Shown in pieces: positions 32,808 to 41,959 of a stretch of 64,000 bases of DNA. Under the pieces are notes generated by a model. It was not told the DNA's origin. It was given only the letters and a program-made list of their open reading frames with translations, and did not search any database. Position 1 is the first letter of the stretch. Each line of letters opens with the position of its first letter. Origin of the DNA: Terrimonas ginsenosidimutans (GTDB lineage Bacteria; Bacteroidota; Bacteroidia; Chitinophagales; Chitinophagaceae); the NCBI RefSeq assembly GCF_022012415.1, contig NZ_JAKLTR010000016.1, forward strand, positions 1-64,000, given 5' to 3'. Both the position numbers and the translations under genes were made by a program.

Positions 32808-33857
32808 CTAGATGACCAGCAACGCATCTCCATAACTGAAGAACCGGTACTTATCCTTGATCGCTTTTTTATATGCTTCCATTGTCAATTCATAGCCGGC
32901 AAATGCGCAGGTCATGATGAGCAGGCTGGTTTTTGGGAGATGAAAGTTGGTTACCAGGGAATCTGCGATGTTGAACTCATAAGGAGGGTGGATGAACATA
33001 TTGGTCCAGCCTTCAGATGGTTTCAGCAATTTTTGCGCGGTAAAGGATGATTCCAGCGCACGCATTGTAGTGGTGCCAACGGAGCAGATGCGGTGACCGT
33101 ATTCTTTAGCACGGTTTACGATCTTGCAGGCATTTTCGTCGATGTTGTAATATTCAGCATCCATTTTATGTTTGCTGAGGTCTTCCACTTCGATCGGGCG
33201 GAAAGTGCCAAGGCCGGTATGAAGGGTAACTTCCGCAAAGCGGACACCCTTGATCTCAAGGCGTTTGATCAGCTCACGGCTGAAATGCAGGCCGGCAGTA
33301 GGGGCAGCAACCGCACCTTCATGCTTTGCATAAACGGTTTGATAGCGCTCTTTATCCTCTTCGTCTGGCTTACGCTTGATGTATTTTGGCAGTGGTGTTT
33401 CACCCAGTTTCTCCAGCTGTTCCCGGAAACCTTCTTCGGTACCTTCCCAAAGGAAACGGATGGTACGGCCGCGGCTGGTGGTGTTATCGATCACTTCTGC
33501 TACCAGGTCTTCCTGTTCGCCGAAATAAAGTTTATTACCGACACGGATCTTACGGGCAGGATCAACGATCACATCCCAGAGACGGTTAGGCTTGTTCAGC
33601 TCGCGCAGCAGGAACACCTCGATCTTTGCACCGGTTTTTTCCTTTCTGCCATACATACGGGCAGGAAATACTTTGGTGTTGTTTACGGCAAAAACGTCTT
33701 TATCGTCGAAATAATCCAGAATGTCGCGGAAATGCTTGTTCTCAATCTGGCCTGTGTGACGGTGAACGACCATCATACGGGCATCTTCACGTTTTTTTGC
33801 AGGATTTTGGGCGATAAGGTTCAAAGGGAGGTCGAATCGGAACTGCGAAAGCTTCAT
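32808..33857 (-). CDS. queA: tRNA S-adenosylmethionine ribosyltransferase-isomerase
   Basis: 349 aa, full length. Makes epoxyqueuosine in tRNA (Asp, Asn, His, Tyr) by moving the ribosyl part of SAM to preQ1-tRNA. Visible: [23 protein letters not shown] reduced to its key [10 protein letters not shown] (~14-23), [13 protein letters not shown] (~59), TIRFLWEG (~132), [13 protein letters not shown] (~179), [15 protein letters not shown] (~210), [15 protein letters not shown] (~259) and [21 protein letters not shown] (~287-307), cut short here to FIHPPYEF. All are characteristic of QueA. It has a leader of ~180 nt with strong secondary structure. Confidence 0.93.
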   Translation of the reverse strand: MKLSQFRFDLPLNLIAQNPAKKREDARMMVVHRHTGQIENKHFRDILDYFDDKDVFAVNNTKVFPARMYGRKEKTGAKIEVFLLRELNKPNRLWDVIVDPARKIRVGNKLYFGEQEDLVAEVIDNTTSRGRTIRFLWEGTEEGFREQLEKLGETPLPKYIKRKPDEEDKERYQTVYAKHEGAVAAPTAGLHFSRELIKRLEIKGVRFAEVTLHTGLGTFRPIEVEDLSKHKMDAEYYNIDENACKIVNRAKEYGHRICSVGTTTMRALESSFTAQKLLKPSEGWTNMFIHPPYEFNIADSLVTNFHLPKTSLLIMTCAFAGYELTMEAYKKAIKDKYRFFSYGDALLVI

Positions 33858-33869
33858 GTGTTTTGAGTC

Positions 33870-34030
33870 TTTTTTTCTTTAATGTGCTTTGTCTCCTGAT
33901 CCCACCAACAGGGTGGAAGCAACTCTTATGAGACAAATTTCAGCTTCATGACGCAAACCGGTATCTGAATACCTGAGGAGGGAACGCCAATCCCCGGTCT
34001 TACGGCACCGGGCCTGGTCATGCGGATAGC
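33870..34030 (-). ncRNA. structured 5' leader of queA, possible riboswitch
   Basis: From the -7 element at 34041 to the ATG at 33857 the leader is ~175 nt. It folds well: TTTGTCTC/GAGACAAA (33888-33895 with 33930-33937, 8 bp, perfect) encloses the hairpin CCACC/GGTGG (33902-33916). GGTAT/ATACC (33960-33973), GGGA/TCCC and CCGGT/ACCGG (33994 to about 34012) follow 5' to it on the minus strand. I cannot match it to a preQ1, SAM or other named riboswitch family by eye; a cobalamin-like resemblance (CCGGTG...CCGGG) is weak. Confidence 0.45.
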
Positions 34031-34040
34031 TTAAGGCGGG

Positions 34041-34048
34041 CAAAGGTA
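34041..34048 (-). promoter_or_regulatory. -7 element of queA
   Basis: TACCTTTG (minus strand) followed by C, exact TAnnTTTG. Confidence 0.6.
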
Positions 34049-34209
34049 CGAATAAAACGGCCGAAACCCTGTTTTTCGTGCCCCGGATTTTTCGCCAGCT
34101 TAAATCTATTGATTTCCAGCCGGATATTTTAGTTTTTTGCTAAAATTTTCCCGCCCGGCAAAACAGATTTGGCCGCAGGCCGTTTCAATAAAGTAGTAAC
34201 TTGGGAAAA

Positions 34210-34314
34210 AAGTAAAAGTCAAAATTAAAAAGTAAGAAGATACTCCTCCGGTAGAACGGAAAATCATTCACTGCCGGTAGTGTTTTTTACTTTTAAATTT
34301 TGACTTTTTACTTA
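34210..34314. repeat. inverted heptamer element, AAGTAAA/AAGTCAA type
   Basis: Left arm ~34210-34235 and right arm ~34288-34314 are near-complementary, with AAGTAAA, AGTCAAA and AATTAAA units. It lies between the divergent queA and TraB/GumN genes, 43 bp before the latter, which shows that the elements are not confined to gene ends. The rest of the interval 34049-34209 holds nothing I recognise. Confidence 0.75.
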
Positions 34315-34356
34315 GCGCGGGATTGATTTTAAGCCTCTTAAAGCGAGCTTTCGACT

Positions 34357-37300
34357 ATGAAAAGATTTGTTTTCCTCCTTTTGTTTACGCTGCCTCTTCT
34401 TGCCGATGCCCAGTCCAGAACCCGTACCCGCAATTACCCCAGCCTCTTGTGGGAGATCAGCGGAAACGGAATGAAAAAGCCATCTTATCTCTTCGGCACC
34501 ATGCACGTGAGCAGCAAACTGGCCTTTCATCTCGCAGATTCGTTCTATATCGGGATCCGTAACGCGGATGTTGTAGCCCTGGAAACCAATCCTGAATCAT
34601 GGCAGGAAGATATGAGCAAGTATGATCTGGATGATGGCTACAGCGCCTACCGGGGTAAGTATGCTGCCGCTCTGGCCCCGTCAGATTACCTGCGGATGCG
34701 GACACTTAGCTTCGGCAAATATGATGACAAGATAGAACGTGCATTGCATAGCAATCCTTCCACTATCAATAATCTCCTGTACCGTAGCTATGGAAATGCT
34801 TCCAGCGATTTTGAAGAAGACACTTACCTTGACATGTACATTTATCAATGCGGTAAAAAATGGGGAAAGAAAGTCGCCGGTGTTGAACGCTACGGTGAGA
34901 GTATGAGACTAATGGCAGAAGCTTACAGAGATGCAGCAAAAGACAAGAATAAACGTGAACGCAGCTATGATCAGGACGATAACTTCTCTTCCGGTAAATT
35001 ACAGGAAGCTTATCGAAGCGGCAATCTGGACTGGCTTGATTCGATCAACAAGTTCAATAGTTTTTCCCGGGCATTTGATGAAAAATTTCTCTATAAACGT
35101 AATGAGATACAGGCTGGCTCGATCGATTCGATCCTGAAGTCCGGCCTGTCATTATTTGTAGGAGTGGGTGCCGCTCACCTGCCTGGCGGAAGAGGCGTAA
35201 TTGAAATGCTTCGGGAAAAAGGTTACCGTCTTCGCCCGGTGAAAATGGGAGCAAGGGATAGTCAGCATAAAGGGCAGGTTGAAAAGATCAGGGTACCTGT
35301 TCAATTCGCCACGCAAACATCCGATGATGGTTTTTTCAAAGTTGATATGCCCGGCAAACTTTATCAGCTGGGAGAAGATCCTGCAATAGATCAACGCCAG
35401 TACGCAGATATGGCCAACGGCTCGTATTACATGGTGTCCCGCATTATTACAAATGCGTGGATGTGGGGTCAGTCCGCTGATCGCGTACAACGTGTAGTAG
35501 ATAGTTTACTCTATGAGAATATCCCGGGAAAGATCATCAGCAAAACTTCCGTGGTGCGCAATGGCTACCCAGGTATTGATATAATCAATAAAACCAGGCG
35601 TGGCGATATTCAGCGTTATAACATTTTTGTTACGCCCTCTGAAATCCTGATCTTCAAAATAAGCGGTACGGGTGATTATGTAACACAGGGACTGGAAGCG
35701 CAACGTTTCTTTTCCAGTATACAGTTAAAAGAGCGTCATCTGGCCACAGGTGTTGCTGGCTGGAAAAAGTATTCCCCGGCCTACGGCGGATTTTCAATAG
35801 ACATGCCGCATGAACCCTTCACTGGCAATAACGGTAACCGGATCTTTGACGCAGAAGATAAAAGCACCAATACGCAGTACAGGGTTTTGAGAACAGATAT
35901 CCATAATTATCGTTTCGTGGAGGAAGATACTTTTGATCTCGGCCTGATGGAAGAAAGCTTTGCCGCATCTGACTTTATCGATAAGCAACTCAGCAGACAG
36001 CATACAACCGCGAACGGTTATCCTGCACTGGACCTGAAATATAAAGACAAACAAGGCGCTGTTTATCTTGTCAGATTTTTGATACAGGGCACGCATTACT
36101 ATACGCTGATTGCACACGGTCAGCGGGAAGTGCCGGCGATGATAAATTTTATCAATTCATTTGTTATAAAACCATTGATCTATCCTTCGCCTGTTCTGCG
36201 GACTGATACTTCTCTTTTTTTCCAGGTCAGAACACCCGTATTCCCGGACGATAAAAAAGAAAAGATCGATCTGCCTGCGATCAGTATGTATAATTACCCG
36301 GCAGATGATGATGCAGATGAAATTGCCTCGGGTGTGTTCCGCAGTAATACGATCAGTAACGATACGACAGGTGAAAAGATCTTTGTCAGTTTCTTCCGTT
36401 CTCCACGGTACACTTACCTGGAAGATAGTACCATTCTGGAAAAAGAGCATCTTTTTGGAGACTCCTCATGGATCGTCAGAAAGAAGATCAGTACGGTGTT
36501 GCCTAATAAAATGAAAGCATGGGAGGTTATTCTTAGTGACTCGGGCAGCAGCCGGATGCTGTGGGAGAAAACTTTTTATAAAGACGGGATCGGGTTTTCT
36601 ATAATGACCCAGGGCGATACACTTACAGCTCCAAGCTCATTTGTGAAATCGTTCTTTGAAACATTCACCCCTGCCGATACCCTGCAGGGTAGCGATATGT
36701 TCGTCAAGAAATCAAACCTTTTTTTTGAAGATTTTCTGAGTAAAGACAGTGCCATACACAGAAGAGCCGTAAAAGGGATCTATTTGGTAAAACTGGATTC
36801 TTCCGATATAGGTGGATTGAAAAAAGTGATGTCTACGATCGGATGGTCTGAAAAAGATTATCTCGGTGTGAAGAAGCAACTGATCCGCAAACTGGTTGTG
36901 ATGAAGGACCCGGCCGCGACAAACTATCTTAAAGAGCTTTATCAGGCCGCGGGCGATACGCTGGAGCTGCAGTATGCAATACTGGGTTCAATGGTTGATC
37001 AGCAGACTTCTTATTCTTATAAGACATTCCGTGATATCGTAATGGCGGAACCGCCCGTATTGAGCCTTCGTAATGATCTTAATGGAAATCAGTCATTGCG
37101 ATATGCAGGTGTGAATAGTGAAGTGCGTTTGATCGAGGGGCTTGGGGATTCGCTGAAGCTTGCCAAAGCAATACTGCCGGATATCCTGCCGCTGATCAAC
37201 CTGGATGATTATAAATATCCGATGATGACATTGCTCAGCCAGATGATCGATAGCGGATGGGTGAAGCCCGATGATTATAAGGCATACTACCAGCGCTTTC

Positions 37301-38154
37301 TACTGGAGGCAAAGCAGGAGTGGAAAAGACAGGTGATCAGTGAAAAACAGAAGTCGATAGATAAGGCGAAAGAAGCACAGGATGATGAACTGGTGATGTC
37401 ACCTTACTACAGCGGTACTGACGAAGAGGCGGAATCAGGAAATGATAATCTGAATCTGTACGCCAATCTGCTGATGCCGTACTGGAACAAAGATAAACAA
37501 GTGCCTGCATTGGTAAATCAGCTGCTGGCTTCGTCCGATAAGAAGCTGAAGTATTCTATACTGATCTCATTGATCCGTCTGAAAAAACCTTATCCTGATA
37601 CACTGGTCAATTATTTTGCGGGGCTGGATGAATACCGGTATTCATTGTATCAAGATCTTGAAGAGCTTGAAAAAAGCGCGCTATTCCCGGCTGCGGAAAA
37701 TAATCAGCTCGCACTTTCGCGGAGTAAACTTCTTTCTGATAATGTAAGGAAACCGGATTCATTATTATTTATTGATAAGATCAAAGCAACCGTAAAAGGT
37801 CGTGAAGGCTGGGTATATTTCTTCAAATACAAGATCAAAAAGGATGATGCACGCTGGGGGATTGCATCTGTCGGACTTATTTCACTTGATTCTGCAAAGT
37901 ATGAATGGGAGGTTGGTCCGGGCGGCGAAAAATTTGATGAGGAGATTGATGAATATGGCAGTGAATATGATTTCACCGCATTTTCTGAAACAAAGCTGAA
38001 AGAAGATGAACCCGAATTCCCACAGTTGCAGCAGGAATTAAAAAAGATGCTGTATTCCAAAAGAAAAAGTGCGAAAGAATTTTATGGCCAGTATGACCGG
38101 GCGAATTATGGTTCTGACGAACTAAACATTACCATTGACGAAGAACCCGAATAA
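34357..38154 (+). CDS. large secreted TraB/GumN-domain protein with repeated C-terminal modules
   Basis: 1265 aa, signal peptide ending LLADAQ. Residues ~28-300 are a TraB/GumN (DUF399-like) domain: PSYLFGTMHVSSK (first metal-binding GxxH), DVVALETNPESW, and VGVGAAHLPGGRGVIEMLREKGY (second His), shown here only as GAAHLPGGRG. Residues ~305-465 and ~470-625 are two related units (DGFFKVDMPGKL vs GGFSIDMPHEP, each ending in an IL/IN-F-SI/V-K strand); a third, more divergent one lies at ~640-790. Residues ~800-1120 are helical repeats. The TraB/GumN fold is related to Tiki/erythromycin-esterase-like metalloproteases. The fusion is not one I know. Function unknown. Confidence 0.75.
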   Translation: MKRFVFLLLFTLPLLADAQSRTRTRNYPSLLWEISGNGMKKPSYLFGTMHVSSKLAFHLADSFYIGIRNADVVALETNPESWQEDMSKYDLDDGYSAYRGKYAAALAPSDYLRMRTLSFGKYDDKIERALHSNPSTINNLLYRSYGNASSDFEEDTYLDMYIYQCGKKWGKKVAGVERYGESMRLMAEAYRDAAKDKNKRERSYDQDDNFSSGKLQEAYRSGNLDWLDSINKFNSFSRAFDEKFLYKRNEIQAGSIDSILKSGLSLFVGVGAAHLPGGRGVIEMLREKGYRLRPVKMGARDSQHKGQVEKIRVPVQFATQTSDDGFFKVDMPGKLYQLGEDPAIDQRQYADMANGSYYMVSRIITNAWMWGQSADRVQRVVDSLLYENIPGKIISKTSVVRNGYPGIDIINKTRRGDIQRYNIFVTPSEILIFKISGTGDYVTQGLEAQRFFSSIQLKERHLATGVAGWKKYSPAYGGFSIDMPHEPFTGNNGNRIFDAEDKSTNTQYRVLRTDIHNYRFVEEDTFDLGLMEESFAASDFIDKQLSRQHTTANGYPALDLKYKDKQGAVYLVRFLIQGTHYYTLIAHGQREVPAMINFINSFVIKPLIYPSPVLRTDTSLFFQVRTPVFPDDKKEKIDLPAISMYNYPADDDADEIASGVFRSNTISNDTTGEKIFVSFFRSPRYTYLEDSTILEKEHLFGDSSWIVRKKISTVLPNKMKAWEVILSDSGSSRMLWEKTFYKDGIGFSIMTQGDTLTAPSSFVKSFFETFTPADTLQGSDMFVKKSNLFFEDFLSKDSAIHRRAVKGIYLVKLDSSDIGGLKKVMSTIGWSEKDYLGVKKQLIRKLVVMKDPAATNYLKELYQAAGDTLELQYAILGSMVDQQTSYSYKTFRDIVMAEPPVLSLRNDLNGNQSLRYAGVNSEVRLIEGLGDSLKLAKAILPDILPLINLDDYKYPMMTLLSQMIDSGWVKPDDYKAYYQRFLLEAKQEWKRQVISEKQKSIDKAKEAQDDELVMSPYYSGTDEEAESGNDNLNLYANLLMPYWNKDKQVPALVNQLLASSDKKLKYSILISLIRLKKPYPDTLVNYFAGLDEYRYSLYQDLEELEKSALFPAAENNQLALSRSKLLSDNVRKPDSLLFIDKIKATVKGREGWVYFFKYKIKKDDARWGIASVGLISLDSAKYEWEVGPGGEKFDEEIDEYGSEYDFTAFSETKLKEDEPEFPQLQQELKKMLYSKRKSAKEFYGQYDRANYGSDELNITIDEEPE

Positions 38155-38298
38155 CACAAGCCAATGATGGAAGAAGTATTTAGGAATGGAGCCTGGGTTG
38201 AATCTGCCCGGGGGACGCCACACTGATTCATAAGATATACTGGCACAAAAGAGAATCGCCTGCGAGGAGAGGGAGTCAAAAGCAGGTGCGGGAAGTGC

Positions 38299-40017
38299 TT
38301 AAAATCCTTTGGGAATTGCGGTGATCAGCCGTTGCGTATATGCTGACTGAGGATGATTGTAAATGTCTTCAGCTTCTCCGATCTCTTCGATCCGGCCTTT
38401 ATTCATGACCATGATCCTGTCGCTGATATATCTTACTACAGAAAGGTCGTGTGAGATAAAGACGACTGTAAAGCCAAATTCTTTTTTCAGATCATTGAGC
38501 AGGTTGAGCACCTGTGCCTGAACGCTTACATCCAGCGCGGAAACAGATTCATCGCAAACGATGAATGAAGGATTGAGTGCAAGTGCGCGTGCGATCACGA
38601 TGCGTTGTCTTTGCCCTCCAGAAAATTCATGCGGGTAACGATTATAATGTTCCGGTTTGAGACCTACTTTCTCCAACAGTTCCTTTACCCGCTCTCTGCG
38701 TTTATTATCCGCAGCAAGAATGCTGTGAACTTTCAACGGTTCAGCAATGGCGGAGCCGACAGTGAGCCTGGGATTCAGGGACGAGTAAGGGTCCTGGAAC
38801 ACGATCTGAAGGTCTTTGCGCATTGCCCGGAGATCGGGTTTGCTTACAGTAGTGAGATCCCGCCCTTCATAAAAGATCTTCCCCGAGCTAGGTGCTATTA
38901 GCCGGAGAATGGTTCTTCCCAGCGTTGTTTTGCCGCAGCCGCTTTCTCCCACCAATCCCAATGTTTCGCCTTTAAATACGTCAAAGCTTACATCATCCAC
39001 GGCTTTTATATACTCAGTAGTTTTCCCGAGAAACGTTTTTTTTCCCGGGAACCAAACACTCAGATCTTCTGCACGCAATAGCACTTCATTCTTTCTGCCT
39101 CCATTCGTGTCCATTTGCGGCGATTCTTGTTCACTCGTGGACGGCGGCCATTCGCGGTCACTCGTGTTTGCATTCAGGAAATCAGTGACAATTGGCAGTC
39201 GCTCTCCCTTCCGGTGAAGCACCGGGCGACAGGCGAGCAAGCCTTTTGTATAAGGATGTGCAGGTTGTGTGAAAAGAGTTTTTACGGAGTTCTGTTCAAC
39301 GATCTCTCCTTTATACAGCACAAGGGTTCTGTCGGCTATTTCGGCCACCACCCCAAGGTCATGCGTAATGAAGATCACACCCATTCCCGTTTGTTGCTGA
39401 AGTTCCCTGATCAGTTGCAGAACGGTTTTTTGAACTGTTACGTCAAGGGCCGTAGTAGGTTCATCACAGATCAGCAGTGAAGGTTCACAGCACATGGCCA
39501 TAGCGATCATCACGCGCTGTTTCTGTCCGCCACTTAATTGATGAGGGTATCGTTTGAAAAGGAGATCAGGGTTTGGCAACTTTACTTTTTCCATCCATTG
39601 CAGCGCCAGCTGATGTGCGGTGTTCTTTGAGACCTTCTTATGTGAAAGAACGGCTTCTGTTATTTGTTCGCCGCAGGTAAGAACCGGGTTCAGGGATGTC
39701 ATTGGCTCCTGGAAGATCATTGCGATCTTGTTGCCCCTGATATTTTGCAACAGTGCAGGAGAAGCTTTCAGAAGATCAATAGTTGTTTGCCCGTCTTCGC
39801 TGTATTCGATCGTTCCTGAAGTGTAGATGGCAGGTGGTGATGGGAGCAGTTGAAGGATAGCCAGTGAGGTAACAGATTTTCCTGAACCGGATTCTCCAAC
39901 GATCGCAACGATCTCACCTTTATTTACTGTAAGGGAAATACCTTTTAGCGCGCGGGAGTTTCCGGCTGCGGATATGAAGTCGATACACAGATCCTGTATA
40001 CGAAGAAGTGGCTGCAT
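38299..40017 (-). CDS. ABC transporter ATPase, fused DppD/DppF type
   Basis: 572 aa with two complete ABC domains, as in GsiA/YejF. Domain 1 (~1-270): Walker [12 protein letters not shown], signature LSGGQKQR, Walker [13 protein letters not shown]. Domain 2 (~313-570): Walker [12 protein letters not shown], signature FSGGQRQR, Walker [13 protein letters not shown]. Each has the oligopeptide-type C-terminal extension ([12 protein letters not shown] in the first, [13 protein letters not shown] in the second). It energises peptide or nickel uptake; the permease and binding protein are not in the window. The linker (~283-306) is encoded by a 10-bp-period repeat. The ATG directly abuts the stop of the upstream gene at 40018. 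Confidence 0.9.
   Translation of the reverse strand: MQPLLRIQDLCIDFISAAGNSRALKGISLTVNKGEIVAIVGESGSGKSVTSLAILQLLPSPPAIYTSGTIEYSEDGQTTIDLLKASPALLQNIRGNKIAMIFQEPMTSLNPVLTCGEQITEAVLSHKKVSKNTAHQLALQWMEKVKLPNPDLLFKRYPHQLSGGQKQRVMIAMAMCCEPSLLICDEPTTALDVTVQKTVLQLIRELQQQTGMGVIFITHDLGVVAEIADRTLVLYKGEIVEQNSVKTLFTQPAHPYTKGLLACRPVLHRKGERLPIVTDFLNANTSDREWPPSTSEQESPQMDTNGGRKNEVLLRAEDLSVWFPGKKTFLGKTTEYIKAVDDVSFDVFKGETLGLVGESGCGKTTLGRTILRLIAPSSGKIFYEGRDLTTVSKPDLRAMRKDLQIVFQDPYSSLNPRLTVGSAIAEPLKVHSILAADNKRRERVKELLEKVGLKPEHYNRYPHEFSGGQRQRIVIARALALNPSFIVCDESVSALDVSVQAQVLNLLNDLKKEFGFTVVFISHDLSVVRYISDRIMVMNKGRIEEIGEAEDIYNHPQSAYTQRLITAIPKGF
39102..39169. repeat. decamer-period repeat inside the ABC ATPase linker
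   Basis: About seven ~10-bp units (CACGAATGGA, CGCGAATGGC, CACGAGTGAA and variants on the minus strand) with one 7-bp interruption. They are translated in frame as the Ser/Thr/Glu/Pro-rich linker between the two ATPase domains. The same decamer is found upstream of the NA37 gene at 62.3 kb. Confidence 0.7.
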
Positions 40018-40395
40018 TTATTTCGGCACGACTTTGATGGTCAGTTTGCGTGGCGGAGTCGGGTAATACGCCATGCAAACGGCACAGTCTTTATTTTTTG
40101 CGGTATCAATTGTGAAAAAGAACTCGTCTCCTTCATTGATGGTTGAAGGAAAATCGCAGGGGTTTGCCAACCCGAATGCATTCGCAAAGGTTTTTCCTTT
40201 TGATTCATCTGTCCAGCTGGAATTGATCAGTGCTGTATCAATATTGCCTTCCACAAGCGTAAGTGTATAATTCATACACAGCGCTTTTGTTTCCAGCTTT
40301 GCTTTGTATGTATTGCTTTCGCTTTTTTTGCTGCCGCACTTGTTAGCGGACGCGGATAATACAACAAGACCGGAAGCCAGCAGGAACAGTTTCAT
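40018..40395 (-). CDS. small secreted protein of unknown function
   Basis: 125 aa. N-terminal hydrophobic signal (MKLFLLASGLVVLSASA) followed by NKCGSKK; the Cys at ~20 could be a lipid-attachment site, although the preceding residues are not a classical lipobox. The body is beta-rich with Cys residues in NPCDFPS and CAVCMAYYPTPP, the latter a CxxC. Its stop codon touches the start of the ABC ATPase, so the two are translationally linked. Possibly a partner of that transporter. Confidence 0.6.
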   Translation of the reverse strand: MKLFLLASGLVVLSASANKCGSKKSESNTYKAKLETKALCMNYTLTLVEGNIDTALINSSWTDESKGKTFANAFGLANPCDFPSTINEGDEFFFTIDTAKNKDCAVCMAYYPTPPRKLTIKVVPK

Positions 40396-40424
40396 AAAAG
40401 GACGTTTAAGTTTACAATAAATGG

Positions 40425-41195
40425 TTAGAATTTCAGGTGTCTTACCGTCAGACCATCATTGAGTAATTGTTTCAACGAATCAATGCCGATCTTCAGGTGT
40501 CTCTCCACGAATTGTGCCGTAATTGACTTATCGCTTTCTTCTGTTTTCACTCCTTCCGGGATCATCGGCTGATCACTGACGAGTAAAAGCGCTCCCGTCG
40601 GGATCTTATTGAAGAATCCGACCGTAAAAATAGTGGCCGTCTCCATATCGATGGCATATGCCCGTACTTTCTGCAGGTACTCTTTGAATACTTCGTCATG
40701 CTCCCAAACGCGGCGGTTGGTGGTGTATACGGTTCCTGTCCAGTAATCCACTGCATAATCCCTGATGGTGGTTGATACAGCTTTTTGCAGGGCAAAGGCT
40801 GGCAATGCAGGTACTTCTGCCGGGAAGTAATCGTTCGAGGTACCTTCTCCCCGGATAGCAGCGATAGGCAATATCAGGTCTCCGAGTTTGTTCCTTTTTT
40901 TCAATCCTCCGCATTTTCCCAAAAACAATACAGCTTTCGGAGATATGGCGCTTAGCAGATCCATGACGGTTGCTGCCGTCGGACTACCCATTCCGAAATT
41001 GATGATCGTTATATTTTCAGCCGTTGCACATTGCATCGGCCGGCCTTCACCGATCACCGGCACATTGTTCCATGATGCAAACATGTACACATAATTACTG
41101 AAGTTGGTCAGAAGGATGTATTCTCCAAAATTCTCCAGTTTTTCTCCCGTGTATCTCGGAAGCCAGTTATTGACGATTTCTTCTTTCGACTTCAT
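40425..41195 (-). CDS. amn: AMP nucleosidase
   Basis: 256 aa, a short Amn-type protein of the nucleoside phosphorylase fold. It hydrolyses AMP to adenine and ribose-5-phosphate. Visible: NITIINFGMGSPTAATVMDLL (~62-82), shown here as NFGMGSPTAA, FLGKCGGLKKRNKLGDLILP with the core GKCGGLK, AYAIDMETATIFTVGF with the nucleotide-binding Met-Glu (~178) and LLVSDQPMIPEGVK (~205). The N-terminal regulatory domain of E. coli Amn is absent, as usual in Bacteroidota. Probably first gene of the unit with 40018 and 38299. Confidence 0.85.
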   Translation of the reverse strand: MKSKEEIVNNWLPRYTGEKLENFGEYILLTNFSNYVYMFASWNNVPVIGEGRPMQCATAENITIINFGMGSPTAATVMDLLSAISPKAVLFLGKCGGLKKRNKLGDLILPIAAIRGEGTSNDYFPAEVPALPAFALQKAVSTTIRDYAVDYWTGTVYTTNRRVWEHDEVFKEYLQKVRAYAIDMETATIFTVGFFNKIPTGALLLVSDQPMIPEGVKTEESDKSITAQFVERHLKIGIDSLKQLLNDGLTVRHLKF

Positions 41196-41208
41196 ACTAA
41201 GAGTTAAA

Positions 41209-41345
41209 AAGAGGTAAAAGAGGGTTCGATAAGAGGTTAAAAAGGAAGTTGGTATATCCTTTTAATCTCAACCCTTGTACAGGGCGAATTTAATGATTTA
41301 CCGGTGAACATCCTTTTTTCCTCTTTCGCCTCTTTTCCGAAAATA
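41209..41345. repeat. degenerate direct/inverted repeat (GAGGTTAAAA words)
   Basis: Repeated GAGGTAAAA/GAGGTTAAAA words at 41209-41250 and their complement (CCTCTTT, CCTTTTAATC) at 41260-41340, in the divergent region between amn and the HsdR-N gene. The period is irregular (7-8 bp), so membership of the heptamer family is uncertain. Confidence 0.4.
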
Positions 41346-41354
41346 TTTTCTCCT

Positions 41355-41385
41355 TTTGCACTCTTCTCCTCTTGACCTAGATTTG
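41355..41385 (+). promoter_or_regulatory. consensus promoter of the HsdR-N gene, leaderless position
   Basis: TTTG at 41355-41358, exactly 19 bp, TAGATTTG at 41378-41385: the full Bacteroidota consensus TTTG-N19-TAnnTTTG. Only 4 nt lie between it and the ATG at 41390. Confidence 0.75.
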
Positions 41386-41389
41386 AGGG

Positions 41390-41827
41390 ATGCTTGAAGT
41401 TGATTATCCAGAGCCGTCTTTCAGGATGAAGAAACAGGGGGAGAATAACTTTCTTTTTGACCCTATCAGGAAGAAGTGGCTTTTATTGACACCGGAAGAG
41501 TGGGTGCGTCAGAATTTTGTACAATATCTCGTGCAGGTGAAGAAATATCCCGTTACGCTGATCGCCATGGAGAAAGTGATCATGCTGGGTGAGTTGAGAA
41601 AGCGGTTTGATATACTGGTGTATGACCGGGAACATCGCCCGTGGCTGATGGTGGAGTGTAAATCGCCGGAGGTTGAACTAGGTGATCCAGTGTTGCATCA
41701 GTTATTACGATATCATATTTCTGTCCCGGTAGGAGTGCTCGTGATCACAAACGGGACGCATAGTTATGCGTGGGTAAAAAAAGAAGGACAGCTGCATGAG
41801 CTGGAACAATTACCCGAATGGGCGTAG
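41390..41827 (+). CDS. solitary HsdR N-terminal-domain (PD-(D/E)xK) protein
   Basis: 145 aa, corresponding only to the nuclease domain of type I restriction R subunits. MLGELRKRFDILVYDREHRPWLMVECKSP spans the active site; the key parts are RFDILVYD (Asp ~68) and MVECKSP (Glu-x-Lys ~79-81), then HQLLRYH (QxxxY). There is no helicase, HsdM or HsdS nearby. Such orphan proteins are widespread in Bacteroidota and often annotated as 'type I restriction enzyme R protein'; their role is not settled. Predicted leaderless. Confidence 0.8.
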   Translation: MLEVDYPEPSFRMKKQGENNFLFDPIRKKWLLLTPEEWVRQNFVQYLVQVKKYPVTLIAMEKVIMLGELRKRFDILVYDREHRPWLMVECKSPEVELGDPVLHQLLRYHISVPVGVLVITNGTHSYAWVKKEGQLHELEQLPEWA

Positions 41828-41892
41828 GATTCTTCGTTTAGCCGCCTGACAGCTTGCCAGATCCTGAAAATTTCTCTGCGGATCCGGGCATC

Positions 41893-41913
41893 AATCTGCG
41901 TTCATCTGCGGGA
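41893..41913. repeat. short decamer repeat
   Basis: Two adjacent ~10-bp units (ATCTGCGTTC, ATCTGCGGGA) with a third TCTCTGCGGA upstream, between two convergent genes. Confidence 0.35.
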
Positions 41914-41959
41914 ACCGAACGCCATCTATTTAGCCTACTGAATTATGAAGGATCGATCT

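Noticed and set aside
33093-33866. Plus-strand open frame of 257 codons
   Set aside because: Antisense to queA; no motif or signal of its own.
33870-34030. Assignment of the queA leader to a named riboswitch (preQ1, SAM, cobalamin)
   Set aside because: None of the conserved cores could be matched; left as an unassigned structured leader.
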